Below are positions 1-6,994 of a DNA stretch of 54,245 nt, one piece after another. The position numbers and the translations under genes were made by a program. Under the pieces are notes generated by a model. It saw only the letters and a list, made by a program, of their open reading frames with translations. It had not been told where the DNA came from and searched no databases. The stretch comes from a virus. The DNA lies in IMG/VR virus record IMGVR_UViG_3300046170_000042, positions 1 to 54,245 of that record. One strand, 5' to 3'. Position 1 is the first letter of the stretch, and every line of letters starts with the position of its first letter.

Positions 1-385
1 CTCGCCCGAAAACAAAACAAACGGATATGATATTTTCTTGTAATTTCAATGGCTTACAATAGTCAACTGATACTGTAACACTTGGTTATTGAAACATAAA
101 GCATTGATATCATTAGCTTTTCTGCATTCAATGTGGATTTATCCTAGTTTTTCTGATTCACATTGATGAATTTTGCAGGGAAAAAAGAGAAAAGAATCAA
201 AATGAGTGCGATACGGGCAGGACACCACCCCGGTGTACGTAGATATATACACAGAGAAGCACACAGATGAGGAAATTAAAGTGTTAACCACAAGTGCAAC
301 TGTTAGTGTCAACCTATTAGTGTAGAATATTTTACTAATATATACCCATATAAGAAATTATTTTTCTGTATATGCATTTTATGTA
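1..385. other. Gene-free left-end leader
   Basis: No convincing gene lies here. The stretch is AT-rich, has stops in all frames, and its only ATG with a plausible upstream purine tract (202-270) gives 22 codons. An 8-bp inverted repeat TCAATGTG/CACATTGA lies at 128-135 and 159-166 with a 23-nt spacer. GTGT-type half-sites at 276-286, 303-310 and 317-324 precede the promoter at 386 and resemble operator sites. The first 190 bases could be phage control DNA, an attachment region or flanking DNA; nothing in the sequence decides this. Confidence 0.5.
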
Positions 386-527
386 TTGACAGCTATATAG
401 AAATCGAGTATAATTATAGTATAAAACAGAAAAACATACACTTAAAGTGTTACATATGTAAATGTTTATTAAACTTTTATTATAGATTCTTTGTTAAGTA
501 CACTTAAATGAAACACTATAAGTGTAC
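276..527. repeat. Operator-like repeat cluster around the left promoter
   Basis: The 11-mer TTAAAGTGTTA occurs at 276-286 and again at 442-452, where it is part of the near-palindrome ACACTT-A-AAGTGT (438-450), just downstream of the predicted start site. A 9-bp perfect inverted repeat GTACACTTA/TAAGTGTAC lies at 498-506 and 519-527 and uses the same half-site. Two more TTAGTGT copies lie at 303-309 and 317-323. Flanking a strong promoter on both sides is the arrangement expected for repressor or activator binding sites. The binding protein is not identified. Confidence 0.55.
386..414 (+). promoter_or_regulatory. Perfect sigma70-type promoter, left early promoter
   Basis: TTGACA at 386-391 and TATAAT at 409-414 are separated by 17 nt, matching the full consensus of the host housekeeping sigma factor. 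Predicted start of transcription is near 421. It reads right into the small-gene cluster starting at 539, leaving a leader of about 118 nt. Candidate operator repeats sit both upstream and downstream. No phage RNA polymerase gene is visible, which fits reliance on host polymerase. Confidence 0.85.
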
Positions 528-538
528 AGTAATATATT

Positions 539-673
539 ATGGCTTGTAATTCTTGTATATACAGTAAAGATAACGTCCTTGTAAAGCTTTGTGGCTTGTG
601 TGAAGCTAAAGCTATTGCCGAAAGAATACGTTGGTGGCAAGAAGGTAAAGAAAAATTGCAGAAAAAGAGTTGA
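539..673 (+). CDS. Small double-CxxC protein (44 aa)
   Basis: This is the first gene after the left promoter. The 44-residue product has two CxxC knuckles (C3/C6 and C18/C21) followed by a Trp/Lys-rich helix-like tail, a layout typical of a tiny zinc ribbon. A nucleic-acid or protein-binding role is only an inference. The stop TGA (671-673) ends just before the ATG of the next gene at 676, so the two are probably translated together. I do not recognise a named family. Confidence 0.6.
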   Translation: MACNSCIYSKDNVLVKLCGLCEAKAIAERIRWWQEGKEKLQKKS

Positions 674-675
674 CA

Positions 676-882
676 ATGGCTAAAAAATCTGTAAAACTAT
701 ACACAGACAATGTACTTTCAGCTTTCTATGAAGCTATTCGTACCAATACTCTTGACCGATTGCACATACCACACAGTGATGTGTATTATGTTCGTAATGC
801 ATTGGAGACTAAATTCTCTCCACGTAAATTTACACTTAAAGAAACAGAAGATTATATGAGATTAGAAGGCTGGACTGACTAA
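676..882 (+). CDS. Hypothetical protein (68 aa)
   Basis: A 68-residue soluble, mixed-charge protein of no recognised family. A TTG two codons upstream (670) is possible, but ATG 676 avoids overlap with the preceding stop and is preferred. Its stop TAA shares one base with the next ATG (TAATG at 880-884), a coupling typical of compact phage operons. Its position directly behind the early promoter suggests early expression. Confidence 0.6.
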   Translation: MAKKSVKLYTDNVLSAFYEAIRTNTLDRLHIPHSDVYYVRNALETKFSPRKFTLKETEDYMRLEGWTD

Positions 883-1073
883 TGTTTACTACATTTGTAA
901 TGGCATGTTCAATGATGACAGGTCAATGTATAATAGTTGAAGATGCATACGGACCGTACTCAAAAGAAGTACACTGCGTAGAACGTGCTGCAGTAATAGT
1001 CACAGATGTAGCAGAAGCATTGGGAACACCACACTCGTTTTCATTTAAATGCAAAGAGGAAAAGGGTATTTAG
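882..1073 (+). CDS. Small cysteine-containing hypothetical protein (63 aa)
   Basis: A 63-residue protein with four cysteines (residues 9, 16, 31 and 57), a hydrophobic beginning, and an acidic middle containing the segment EDAYGPYSKEVHC. It begins inside the stop of the preceding gene. The pattern resembles short conserved phage proteins that contain an amphipathic helix with an Arg-Ala core, but I cannot assign a family or function. Confidence 0.6.
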   Translation: MFTTFVMACSMMTGQCIIVEDAYGPYSKEVHCVERAAVIVTDVAEALGTPHSFSFKCKEEKGI

Positions 1074-1075
1074 TA

Positions 1076-1361
1076 ATGGCACGTCAACCTAGCACCATGC
1101 CAAAGCGAAATAAGAAGAACTTTCGCCCTACTAAAGCTGGTGCAGGTATGACTGCTGCAGGTGTTGCTGCGTACAGAAGAAAAAAACCCCGGTAGCAAGC
1201 TACAAACGGCTGTAACAGGCAAGGTAAAGAAAGGCAGTAAGGATGCAAAAAGACGTAAGTCTTTCTGTGCTAGGTCTGCTGGACAAATGAAACAATTTCC
1301 TAAAGCGGCTAACGACCCAAACAGTCGTTTACGTCAAGCACGTAGACGATGGAAATGTTAA
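1076..1361 (+). pseudogene. Basic DUF6321-like protein, frame broken by one extra A
   Basis: The first frame starts at ATG 1076 with a Lys/Arg-rich sequence ending in GVAAYRRK, then stops at 1193-1195. The adjacent frame carries NPGSKLQTAVTGKVKKGSK, a Cys-Ala-Arg motif (FCARSAGQMK) and the ending RQARRRWKC, which I recognise as the DUF6321 pattern of marine phages. Removing one A from the seven-A run at 1180-1186 joins them into a 94-residue protein (285 nt, a whole number of codons). The family is short, basic and of unknown function. A homopolymer error is likelier than real inactivation; programmed frameshifting is possible but there is no classic slippery site for the direction needed. 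Confidence 0.65.
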
Positions 1362-1376
1362 AGGAGAAATATTAAA

Positions 1377-1958
1377 ATGGCCCCATTACCACTATTAGCA
1401 CCAGCATTATTCTTTTTTGGTGGACAGGTATTTAGAGTAGGCAGTAAAAAAATGGCAGATAAACTGCTAAAGCTAGGTTATAAACGAGCTACCTCAAAAC
1501 AGATTAAAGCTGCTCCTAAAGCTAAACCAACTGTAAATAGTTTAGAAGACGTTAAAAAACTTAAAGGCACTAAGGTTGCGAATACAGCATTAGGCGCAAT
1601 ATCTACTGCAGGAGCTATAACAGCGGCTAAACCTGCTGGTGGTGATAAAACAAAAAGGAAACGCAAAGCACCTGACAGGTCAGCAGATACCAATGAAAGA
1701 CAACAGAGAGTATTTGAAAAACGTGGTGGAGTAGATGCTAAGAAACCTAAAAAGACTGCAGCACAAGTAAATAAAACACTTGGCGGTTCTATGGATAAGA
1801 AAACATGGAGAGATGTTAAGTCAGTTGCTGGGGCAAAGTCAGCAGGTTTAAATCACTTTACAGGAAAAGATGGCAAGAAAAAGATTGCAGTAACGCAAGC
1901 AGACCTAGATAAAAAAGGTATGACTTTAAGACAATATGCAAACAGTTTAAGGAAGTAG
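1377..1958 (+). CDS. Lysine-rich hypothetical protein (193 aa)
   Basis: The start is supported by AAGGAG about 10 nt upstream. The protein has a short hydrophobic beginning (residues 2-16, rich in Pro, Leu and Phe), then a strongly basic Ala/Lys/Thr-rich body with low predicted order. The C-terminal 50 residues look more structured. It could be a DNA- or membrane-associated minor virion protein, but no domain is recognised. Confidence 0.65.
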   Translation: MAPLPLLAPALFFFGGQVFRVGSKKMADKLLKLGYKRATSKQIKAAPKAKPTVNSLEDVKKLKGTKVANTALGAISTAGAITAAKPAGGDKTKRKRKAPDRSADTNERQQRVFEKRGGVDAKKPKKTAAQVNKTLGGSMDKKTWRDVKSVAGAKSAGLNHFTGKDGKKKIAVTQADLDKKGMTLRQYANSLRK

Positions 1959-1962
1959 TATA

Positions 1963-2184
1963 ATGGCTAAAGATGATGTAACTGTATTATCCATAGGTAT
2001 AGGTAAAATGCCAAAGAAAAAACTTAAAGCGATGGGTATGGGCAAAGCAAAGATGGCTAGTGGTGGTATGGCATATGGCAAAGCACATATGTATGCAGCA
2101 GGTGGTAGTGTCACAATGAACCCCGGACTAAAAGCATTAAAGTCAGCAAGCCCAGAAGCATTTAATAAAATCACTGGGAACTAA
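1963..2184 (+). CDS. Met/Gly/Lys-rich small protein (73 aa)
   Basis: A 73-residue basic protein with an internal Gly/Met/Ala-rich segment (residues 24-48: KMASGGMAYGK and AAGGS). Short Met-Gly-Lys segments with a GG core recur in several neighbours and in later virion proteins. The final A of its stop is the first base of the next ATG (2184). The function is unknown; a small structural or nucleic-acid-associated peptide is a guess. Confidence 0.6.
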   Translation: MAKDDVTVLSIGIGKMPKKKLKAMGMGKAKMASGGMAYGKAHMYAAGGSVTMNPGLKALKSASPEAFNKITGN

Positions 2185-2714
2185 TGCACCCAATAGAACA
2201 AGACATACGTAATTGGTCACATAACTTTCTTGAGATACCAAACGTAAAGTTAAACGGATTACCACCATGCCCATACGCAGCTAAAGCGTGGGCAGATAAT
2301 CAGGTGATGTTCAGTGTTAACACAGGTCTTGAAGGTCTACGTGCAGAGATACAGATATTTGATAGCCACGATTACGACATAGTTGTATGGGCTGACGAAG
2401 ATATGCCAAGCATGGAATACCTAGATGGTTTATGTGACGGTATGAATGAAGCATTAAGCCTAGCAGGTATAGATTTACACCTAATGGTGTTTCATCCAGA
2501 GTTTGATGCTAGTGATGCAGGTCTTGACTTTTTAGAAGAAGATGGTATAACTAGTAGTGAATTAGAATACTGCATGGTGTTTGTGCAGCGTTTGTCAGTG
2601 TTAGATGATGCTGCACTGAGTTTAGAGAAGTCAGGATATTATAAGCATTTTCCTGATGATACATACGAAGCCTTAGTTCTTGATAGAAGGAGATTACGAA
2701 ATGGCAATGGGTAA
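2184..2714 (+). CDS. Acidic protein, weakly DUF1415-like (176 aa)
   Basis: Unlike its basic neighbours this is an acidic globular protein. It has an N-terminal CPYA motif, a central hydrophobic strand pattern, and a later VFHPEFD segment followed by QRLSVLDDA. The order of these short motifs recalls the DUF1415 family (CPFA, FHP, then an Arg-containing helix), but the match is from memory and weak. No catalytic function is established for that family. The gene overlaps the next by 14 nt. Confidence 0.6.
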   Translation: MHPIEQDIRNWSHNFLEIPNVKLNGLPPCPYAAKAWADNQVMFSVNTGLEGLRAEIQIFDSHDYDIVVWADEDMPSMEYLDGLCDGMNEALSLAGIDLHLMVFHPEFDASDAGLDFLEEDGITSSELEYCMVFVQRLSVLDDAALSLEKSGYYKHFPDDTYEALVLDRRRLRNGNG

Positions 2715-2841
2715 AACAAAAGTAGCTAAAAAGAAAATGATGCGTGGTGGTGTTGCACAAAAGAAGATGCGTGGCGGTGGCATGGCTAAGATGGCTAAGA
2801 AGAAAATGATGCGTGGTGGAATGCTAAAGAAAAAGAAGTAA
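2701..2841 (+). CDS. MRGG-repeat micro-protein (46 aa)
   Basis: A 46-residue peptide made almost only of Met, Arg, Lys and Gly. KKMMRGG occurs twice and KKMRGGG once, and it ends in a poly-Lys tail. An AGAAGGAGA purine stretch 5 nt upstream acts as ribosome-binding site. It starts inside the previous gene. The strong positive charge suggests binding to DNA, RNA or capsid interior; nothing shows this directly. Confidence 0.6.
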   Translation: MAMGKTKVAKKKMMRGGVAQKKMRGGGMAKMAKKKMMRGGMLKKKK

Positions 2842-2853
2842 GGAAATTATGTA

Positions 2854-3126
2854 ATGCCTATTAACACAACAAGAGCAAAACAAATCCAGAAAAAATTCCG
2901 TAAAAACTATGGCCCAAAGCCAAAAATAACAACATCAGAAATTAAAGGAAGACGTAGAGCAGTTAAGGCTGGGCAGAAAACTTATGCAAAAAAAGATGGA
3001 ACTATAGGCCAACTAACTCGTGAGCAAACATTACGCACTAAGCGAAAGTTAAATCAAATAGCAAAGAATAAACCAAAAACACCTATAAGTCCCATACTTG
3101 GGCTGACAAGGCTAAAGAAGAAGTAA
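2854..3126 (+). CDS. Basic hypothetical protein (90 aa)
   Basis: A 90-residue very basic protein (about a third Lys/Arg) with helical stretches, and an RBS AAGGAA just upstream. It ends in LKKK, and its stop shares a base with the ATG of the next gene (TAATG). The family is not recognised; the pattern is that of small DNA-associated proteins. Confidence 0.6.
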   Translation: MPINTTRAKQIQKKFRKNYGPKPKITTSEIKGRRRAVKAGQKTYAKKDGTIGQLTREQTLRTKRKLNQIAKNKPKTPISPILGLTRLKKK

Positions 3127-3272
3127 TGTCTGATTTAAAGAATATCATAGTAGATGCTTACTGGACATTTTTAAGTCATCTATTTCTGAAGACGGCTAGA
3201 CTGCTTGGCAGGTGGAATGTAAAACTACACAAGTGGTCAGTCATCTGTATAGATAAAGTGCGGATAAATTAA
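3126..3272 (+). CDS. Small hypothetical protein (48 aa)
   Basis: A 48-residue ORF that begins at the preceding stop and ends exactly at the next ATG, so it tiles the space between two genes with one-base overlaps. It is rich in Trp, Leu and His, with an amphipathic helix pattern. The tight tiling is the main evidence that it is translated. Confidence 0.5.
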   Translation: MSDLKNIIVDAYWTFLSHLFLKTARLLGRWNVKLHKWSVICIDKVRIN

Positions 3273-3625
3273 TGCCTAAAATAGATACTATTAAATTTAC
3301 AAATGTAGTTATCCCATTAGGCACTAGTTCTACAGTTATATATACTGCACCAGCAAACTTTACGGCCGCGATAAAGCTATTAGCATTGTCAAATATAGAT
3401 ACGTCAGATAGAACATTTGATTTATCATATACACCTTCAGGCGGTTCTATTCAACAAATTATAGATGCCTATAGCCTAACTACAAGTGCAAATATTGTGT
3501 ATATATTTGAAGATGGAAAACCATTCTTTATGAATGCAGGAGATGCTTTATCAGGTGTTGGCTCAACAGCTAGTACCATTATTGCAACAGTTTCAGTAGA
3601 AGAATATTTCGACCCTAATAGGTAA
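3272..3625 (+). CDS. Beta-rich putative virion protein (117 aa)
   Basis: A 117-residue protein dominated by Val/Ile/Thr/Ser strand patterns and short turns, with a conserved-looking GDALSGVGS segment near the end. Proteins of this type, about 110 residues and all-beta, commonly sit on phage particles as tail or decoration proteins. It lies among early-transcribed small genes rather than in the tail block, so a structural role is an inference from composition. Confidence 0.6.
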   Translation: MPKIDTIKFTNVVIPLGTSSTVIYTAPANFTAAIKLLALSNIDTSDRTFDLSYTPSGGSIQQIIDAYSLTTSANIVYIFEDGKPFFMNAGDALSGVGSTASTIIATVSVEEYFDPNR

Positions 3626-3629
3626 GAAT

Positions 3630-3809
3630 ATGAAAAAAAATAAATCAACAGTAAATAAAGCAGGTAATTACACAAAACCAACAATGCGTAAGAACTTGTT
3701 TAATAGAATAAAATCAGGCACTAGTGGTGGTCGTTCAGGTCAATGGTCTGCGAGAAAAGCCCAAATGTTAGCCAAACAATACAAAGCCAAGGGTGGTGGG
3801 TACAAGTAA
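3630..3809 (+). CDS. Conserved basic phage protein with SARKAQMLAKQYK motif (59 aa)
   Basis: A 59-residue basic protein. Its second half has the segment GQWSARKAQMLAKQYKAKGG, a pattern I recall from small uncharacterised proteins of many marine phages and from domains in large DNA viruses. The first half (TVNKAGNYTKP) also fits that family. Function is unknown; the basic helical end suggests nucleic-acid contact. Confidence 0.65.
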   Translation: MKKNKSTVNKAGNYTKPTMRKNLFNRIKSGTSGGRSGQWSARKAQMLAKQYKAKGGGYK

Positions 3810-3835
3810 ACTGCTACACGTGAAAGGGGAAACAC

Positions 3836-4294
3836 ATGTTAGCAGAATTAGCAGCAGCAAATGCTGCATTCGGTATTATAAAACAAACCGTAATGAATGG
3901 AAAAGATTTAGCCAGTGCCGCACATAGTATTGGTGAATACATTGGAATCAAAGAAAAGCTAGAAAAAGAAGGACACAAAAAGAAAAACTCATTCTGGTCA
4001 GCATTTAAAGGACAAGGTGCAAATGATTTAGATGAGTTTATGGTACTTGAAAAGATAAAAGAACAGGAAGCCGAACTTAAACAGTTAATGCAATTATATG
4101 GTAGATACCATTTGTGGGATGATTGGCAAAGATTTCAAGCAGAAATGAGAAAGAAAAGACGTGCGGCAGAAGAAACAGCACGTAAGAAAAGAAAACAAAT
4201 AATAGAAATAACACTTATTACTTTACTTATTATTGTAGGATTAGGCGGTGTAGCTTTAATATTTTGGTTTGCTGTTTTCTTGAAAGGTTTATAA
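3836..4294 (+). CDS. Coiled-coil protein with C-terminal membrane anchor (152 aa)
   Basis: Residues 1-120 are helical and highly charged, with a conserved-looking KKKNSFWSAFKG segment and a coiled-coil-like Lys/Glu region. The last 28 residues form one strong transmembrane helix (start ITLITLLIIVG). This gives a tail-anchored cytoplasmic protein. The family recurs in marine phages without known function; closeness to the holin and endolysin suggests, but does not prove, a role at the inner membrane during lysis. Confidence 0.65.
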   Translation: MLAELAAANAAFGIIKQTVMNGKDLASAAHSIGEYIGIKEKLEKEGHKKKNSFWSAFKGQGANDLDEFMVLEKIKEQEAELKQLMQLYGRYHLWDDWQRFQAEMRKKRRAAEETARKKRKQIIEITLITLLIIVGLGGVALIFWFAVFLKGL

Positions 4295-4542
4295 TGGCAT
4301 TAGCTAAATCACAAAAGAGTTTAAAGTCATGGACAAAGCAAAAGTGGAGAACCAAATCTGGGAAACCATCAGCAGAAACTGGAGAGCGTTACCTTCCTAC
4401 TTCAGCGATACAGAGCCTGTCATCTGCGGAGTATGCGGCAACATCACGAGCGAAACGCCAAGGAACAAAAAAGGGCAAACAGTTTGTCAAACAACCGAAG
4501 AATATTGCGAAGAAAACTGCTAGATTTAGGAGAATAGGATGA
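4294..4542 (+). CDS. Conserved lysine-rich small protein (83 aa)
   Basis: ATG 4294 overlaps the preceding stop by one base; an upstream in-frame ATG at 4264 would lie inside that gene and is not favoured. The protein has the ordered motifs WTKQKWRTKSGK, TGERYLP, AATSRAKRQGTKKGKQF and KQPKNIAKKTARFRRIG, which match a small basic family seen across phages and large DNA viruses. I recall the family but not its number with certainty. Function unknown. Confidence 0.7.
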   Translation: MALAKSQKSLKSWTKQKWRTKSGKPSAETGERYLPTSAIQSLSSAEYAATSRAKRQGTKKGKQFVKQPKNIAKKTARFRRIG

Positions 4543-4913
4543 GTTTAGTCAGAAGAAGAACAAGACGGACACCACAACAAAAAGCTGATATCGTGGCTAG
4601 ACGTAATGCTATGGCAGACAAAAAAAGAGCTGAACGCATGGCAAGAGCTAAAGCTAGAGCCGAAGCTAGAGCCGAAGCTATAGCTAAAAGACGAAGACAA
4701 AAACCAAGGCGAACAATAACACGAACAGTAGACCCTATGCCTAACTCACCAGAAAGACAACGCAGAGGAAATAGACAACCTGCAATAGACCCACCAAAAG
4801 GAGCAGGTAAAAAACCTACAAGACCTGTACGACCAAAACGGGATAATAAGAAGGTAACACCTGTAAGAAGAGCAAGAAGAAAACCATCAGAAAGATTTAA
4901 TCGTGGCTTTTAA
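4539..4913 (+). CDS. Arg-rich basic protein (124 aa)
   Basis: A protamine-like sequence of about 40 percent Arg/Lys, including Ala-Arg/Glu-Ala repeats at residues 30-48 (ARAKARAEARAEA) and Pro/Arg-rich linkers after residue 55. It starts 4 nt before the previous stop and its end overlaps the holin start. Probably disordered and able to bind nucleic acid; no named family. Confidence 0.6.
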   Translation: MSLVRRRTRRTPQQKADIVARRNAMADKKRAERMARAKARAEARAEAIAKRRRQKPRRTITRTVDPMPNSPERQRRGNRQPAIDPPKGAGKKPTRPVRPKRDNKKVTPVRRARRKPSERFNRGF

Positions 4914-5289
4914 TCTACTCATAGGACCTGTAGCAGATTTAGCTGGTACATGGTTAAAAGGTAAGGTAGAAGAGAAGAAAGCACAGTCAGCTACTAAGGT
5001 AGCCAAGGCACAAGCTGAAGCTGTAGTAATGCAGAAGAAAGCTACAGGTGAAATTGATTGGGATTTGGAGATGGCTAAAGGTAGTCAGTCTTCGTGGAAA
5101 GATGAGTGGCTTACCATACTATTTAGTATTCCATTAATCTTAGCATTCATACCGGGAATGGAAGAGGTAGTAGCAAATGGTTTTGCCCAGTTGGAAGCAA
5201 TGCCTCAGTGGTATCAGTATAGTCTTGGCATTATTGTGGCTGCTTCTTTTGGAGTACGTAGCGCAACTAAATTCTTCGGAAAGAAATAA
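4903..5289 (+). CDS. Putative holin (128 aa, GTG start)
   Basis: GTG 4903 begins inside the previous gene. The product has an amphipathic N-terminal segment, a charged Ala/Lys/Glu helix (residues 20-50), the segment QSSWKDEWLT, and two strong transmembrane helices near residues 68-85 and 103-121, ending in KKFFGKK-like basic residues. The pattern resembles three-helix phage and gene-transfer-agent holins. Holins form inner-membrane holes that let endolysin reach the wall. It is followed by another membrane protein and the endolysin, which makes this the lysis cassette. Confidence 0.7.
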   Translation: MAFNLLIGPVADLAGTWLKGKVEEKKAQSATKVAKAQAEAVVMQKKATGEIDWDLEMAKGSQSSWKDEWLTILFSIPLILAFIPGMEEVVANGFAQLEAMPQWYQYSLGIIVAASFGVRSATKFFGKK

Positions 5290-5291
5290 AG

Positions 5292-5489
5292 ATGGCTGCA
5301 AAGACAATATTAGAGTACAAGATTCTACCACGCTTAATGATGCTTGTAATGACGATAATGTACATACGAGTAATTGAGTGGGGTATTTCATTAGATGATA
5401 TCAGTACACAACAGAGTGCGATGATATCTGTAGTTAGCGGTGCAATGACAGGTGCATTTGCAGTTTGGTTAAGCAGTGAGAAGAAATGA
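5292..5489 (+). CDS. Small two-helix membrane protein of the lysis cassette (65 aa)
   Basis: A 65-residue protein with two predicted membrane helices (about residues 13-28 and 41-60) and a charged C-terminus (SSEKK). It lies 2 nt after the putative holin and overlaps the endolysin start by 4 nt. It could be a second holin, an antiholin or a spanin-like helper. The sequence alone does not separate these. Confidence 0.6.
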   Translation: MAAKTILEYKILPRLMMLVMTIMYIRVIEWGISLDDISTQQSAMISVVSGAMTGAFAVWLSSEKK

Positions 5490-5974
5490 AATACGATAGA
5501 GAAACCTTTATAAAGAAGCTGATTGATGGAGAAGGTCTTGTGCTTACAGTGTACCAAGATACGCTAGGCATTGATACAATTGGCATCGGAAGAAACCTAA
5601 AAGACCGTGGCATCAGTAAAGCAGAACTTGACCATATGGATATACCCAATATGGATGTTGTATATGAACACGGAATTACTAAAGAAGATGCGGTCTATTT
5701 AGCAACGAATGACGTACAGATTGTCGAAGAAGAACTATGTCGAGCGCACCCTTGCGTGGATAGCTTAGACAGTGTACGTCAACTTGTAGTAATGGACATG
5801 GCATTTAATATGGGTGTTCCAAGATTAAAGAAGTTTAAAAATATGTGGGCAGCTATCCATGACAATGACTTCAAGACTGCAGCAAAAGAAATGCTAGACA
5901 GCAGGTGGGCAAGGCAAGTAAAAGGACGTGCCACACGTTTAGCTCATGCTATGGCAACAGGAGAAATGAAGTGA
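5486..5974 (+). CDS. Endolysin, T4-type lysozyme (GH24, 162 aa)
   Basis: A muramidase that cleaves the glycan strand of peptidoglycan at lysis. The catalytic triad of GH24 lysozymes is visible as E16, D25 and T31 in the segment from DGEGL to TIGIGRNL; spacing (9 and 6) equals that of T4 lysozyme E11, D20 and T26. The C-terminal half has the expected helices, with MAFNMG and KGRATRLAHAM close to the end. No signal peptide or transmembrane anchor is seen, so export through the holin lesion is likely. Length is normal for the family. Its stop overlaps the GTG of the next gene. Confidence 0.93.
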   Translation: MKYDRETFIKKLIDGEGLVLTVYQDTLGIDTIGIGRNLKDRGISKAELDHMDIPNMDVVYEHGITKEDAVYLATNDVQIVEEELCRAHPCVDSLDSVRQLVVMDMAFNMGVPRLKKFKNMWAAIHDNDFKTAAKEMLDSRWARQVKGRATRLAHAMATGEMK

Positions 5975-6342
5975 CACGACAGCTAAATGAAAGACAGCAG
6001 AAGTTCTTAGCAGTTCTGTTTGAAGAAGCAGGTGGTGATGTAGTACAAGCAAAGAAGATTGCTGGGTACGCAGAGAACACTCCTACCACTTCTATTGTCA
6101 AAGGACTGAAGGATGAGATACTAGAAGCTACTTCTATGTACATGGCACGTAATGCACCAAAGGCGGCAATGGCTATGACAGGTGCATTGTATGACCCAAC
6201 AGAACTAGGCATACGCGATAAGATGTCAGCGGCAAAAGAATTGCTAGACCGTTCAGGTTTGGTAAAGACAGAGAAAATGCAGGTAGAAGCATCAGGTGGT
6301 GTTATGCTTATGCCACCTAAAGCAGTAAGTGAGGATGACTAA
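5971..6342 (+). CDS. Terminase small subunit (123 aa, GTG start)
   Basis: GTG 5971 overlaps the endolysin stop (GTGA). The N-terminal region LNERQQKFLAVL, followed by a segment with VQAKKIAGYAE, is the helix-turn-helix signature of phage small terminases that recognise packaging DNA. The middle is helical and suits oligomerisation. It lies three genes before the large terminase, the usual arrangement. An in-frame ATG at 5905 would lie deep within the endolysin gene and is rejected. Confidence 0.75.
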   Translation: MTRQLNERQQKFLAVLFEEAGGDVVQAKKIAGYAENTPTTSIVKGLKDEILEATSMYMARNAPKAAMAMTGALYDPTELGIRDKMSAAKELLDRSGLVKTEKMQVEASGGVMLMPPKAVSEDD

Positions 6343-6599
6343 TGGCTTCAGGTTTTAAAAAAACTAGTTATGGAAGTTACTATATACTTACTCCAAGTGG
6401 AGATAAGGTATATATTGATAAGTCAGATGACCGTAAAGGAATGTGGACTTCTGGTGGTCAACTCTATTCACGATTACGTGAGGCAAAAGCTGATGTTATT
6501 CAAAGAATAGGCAGTGGTCAAGGTTTTAGTAGTGGTGGGCTTACTACTAAAAAGTATGTAAACCCTGTAAAAGTTGTAGATAACCGTAAAAACATATGA
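6342..6599 (+). CDS. Hypothetical protein between the terminase genes (85 aa)
   Basis: An 85-residue protein starting on the last base of the preceding stop and overlapping the next start by 4 nt. It has Tyr-rich strands at the beginning and a GFSSGGLTTKKY segment that resembles the GG[L/V/M] motif found in other proteins of this phage. No function is recognised. Confidence 0.55.
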   Translation: MASGFKKTSYGSYYILTPSGDKVYIDKSDDRKGMWTSGGQLYSRLREAKADVIQRIGSGQGFSSGGLTTKKYVNPVKVVDNRKNI

Positions 6600-6994
6600 C
6601 TAGAAGTATAGGCAAGTGGAAACTTCCACAACCGACAGATATAAAAGAAGAGAACGAGTGGGTACAGATACCGCGCATAGCACGTACCGTACCATTTGGA
6701 TATAAACAGAATGAAGAAGACCCTGACATTCTTGACCCCATACCCACAGAATTAGATTTGTTAGAAAAAGCTAGACAGCATGTAAATCAATATAGTTATC
6801 GTGAGGTAGCTAACTGGTTAAGTAAAAATAGCGATAGATACATATCACATGTAGGATTAAGGAAACGGTTAGAGAATGAGCGACAGCGTAAGAACAAGGT
6901 TGCAAGCATCCGCAAGTGGGCAGAATATGCGGAAACGGCAATCGCCAAAGCGAAAGAGCTTGAAGAAAGAACAGGCGCAAAAGCCAACGGTTGA
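6596..6994 (+). CDS. Putative helix-turn-helix protein upstream of the large terminase (132 aa)
   Basis: The first half is Pro-rich with acidic patches (PFGYKQNEEDPD). Residues 66-92 (YSYREVANWL, then ISHVGLRKRL) look like a resolvase-type helix-turn-helix, and the end is a charged coiled coil. Similar genes accompany terminases in marine phages, so a packaging or DNA-recognition helper role is plausible. The end overlaps the terminase start by about 70 nt. Confidence 0.6.
   Translation: MTRSIGKWKLPQPTDIKEENEWVQIPRIARTVPFGYKQNEEDPDILDPIPTELDLLEKARQHVNQYSYREVANWLSKNSDRYISHVGLRKRLENERQRKNKVASIRKWAEYAETAIAKAKELEERTGAKANG

Noticed and set aside
202-270. 22-codon ORF with purine-rich upstream stretch
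   Set aside because: Upstream of the promoter, too short, no coding signs.
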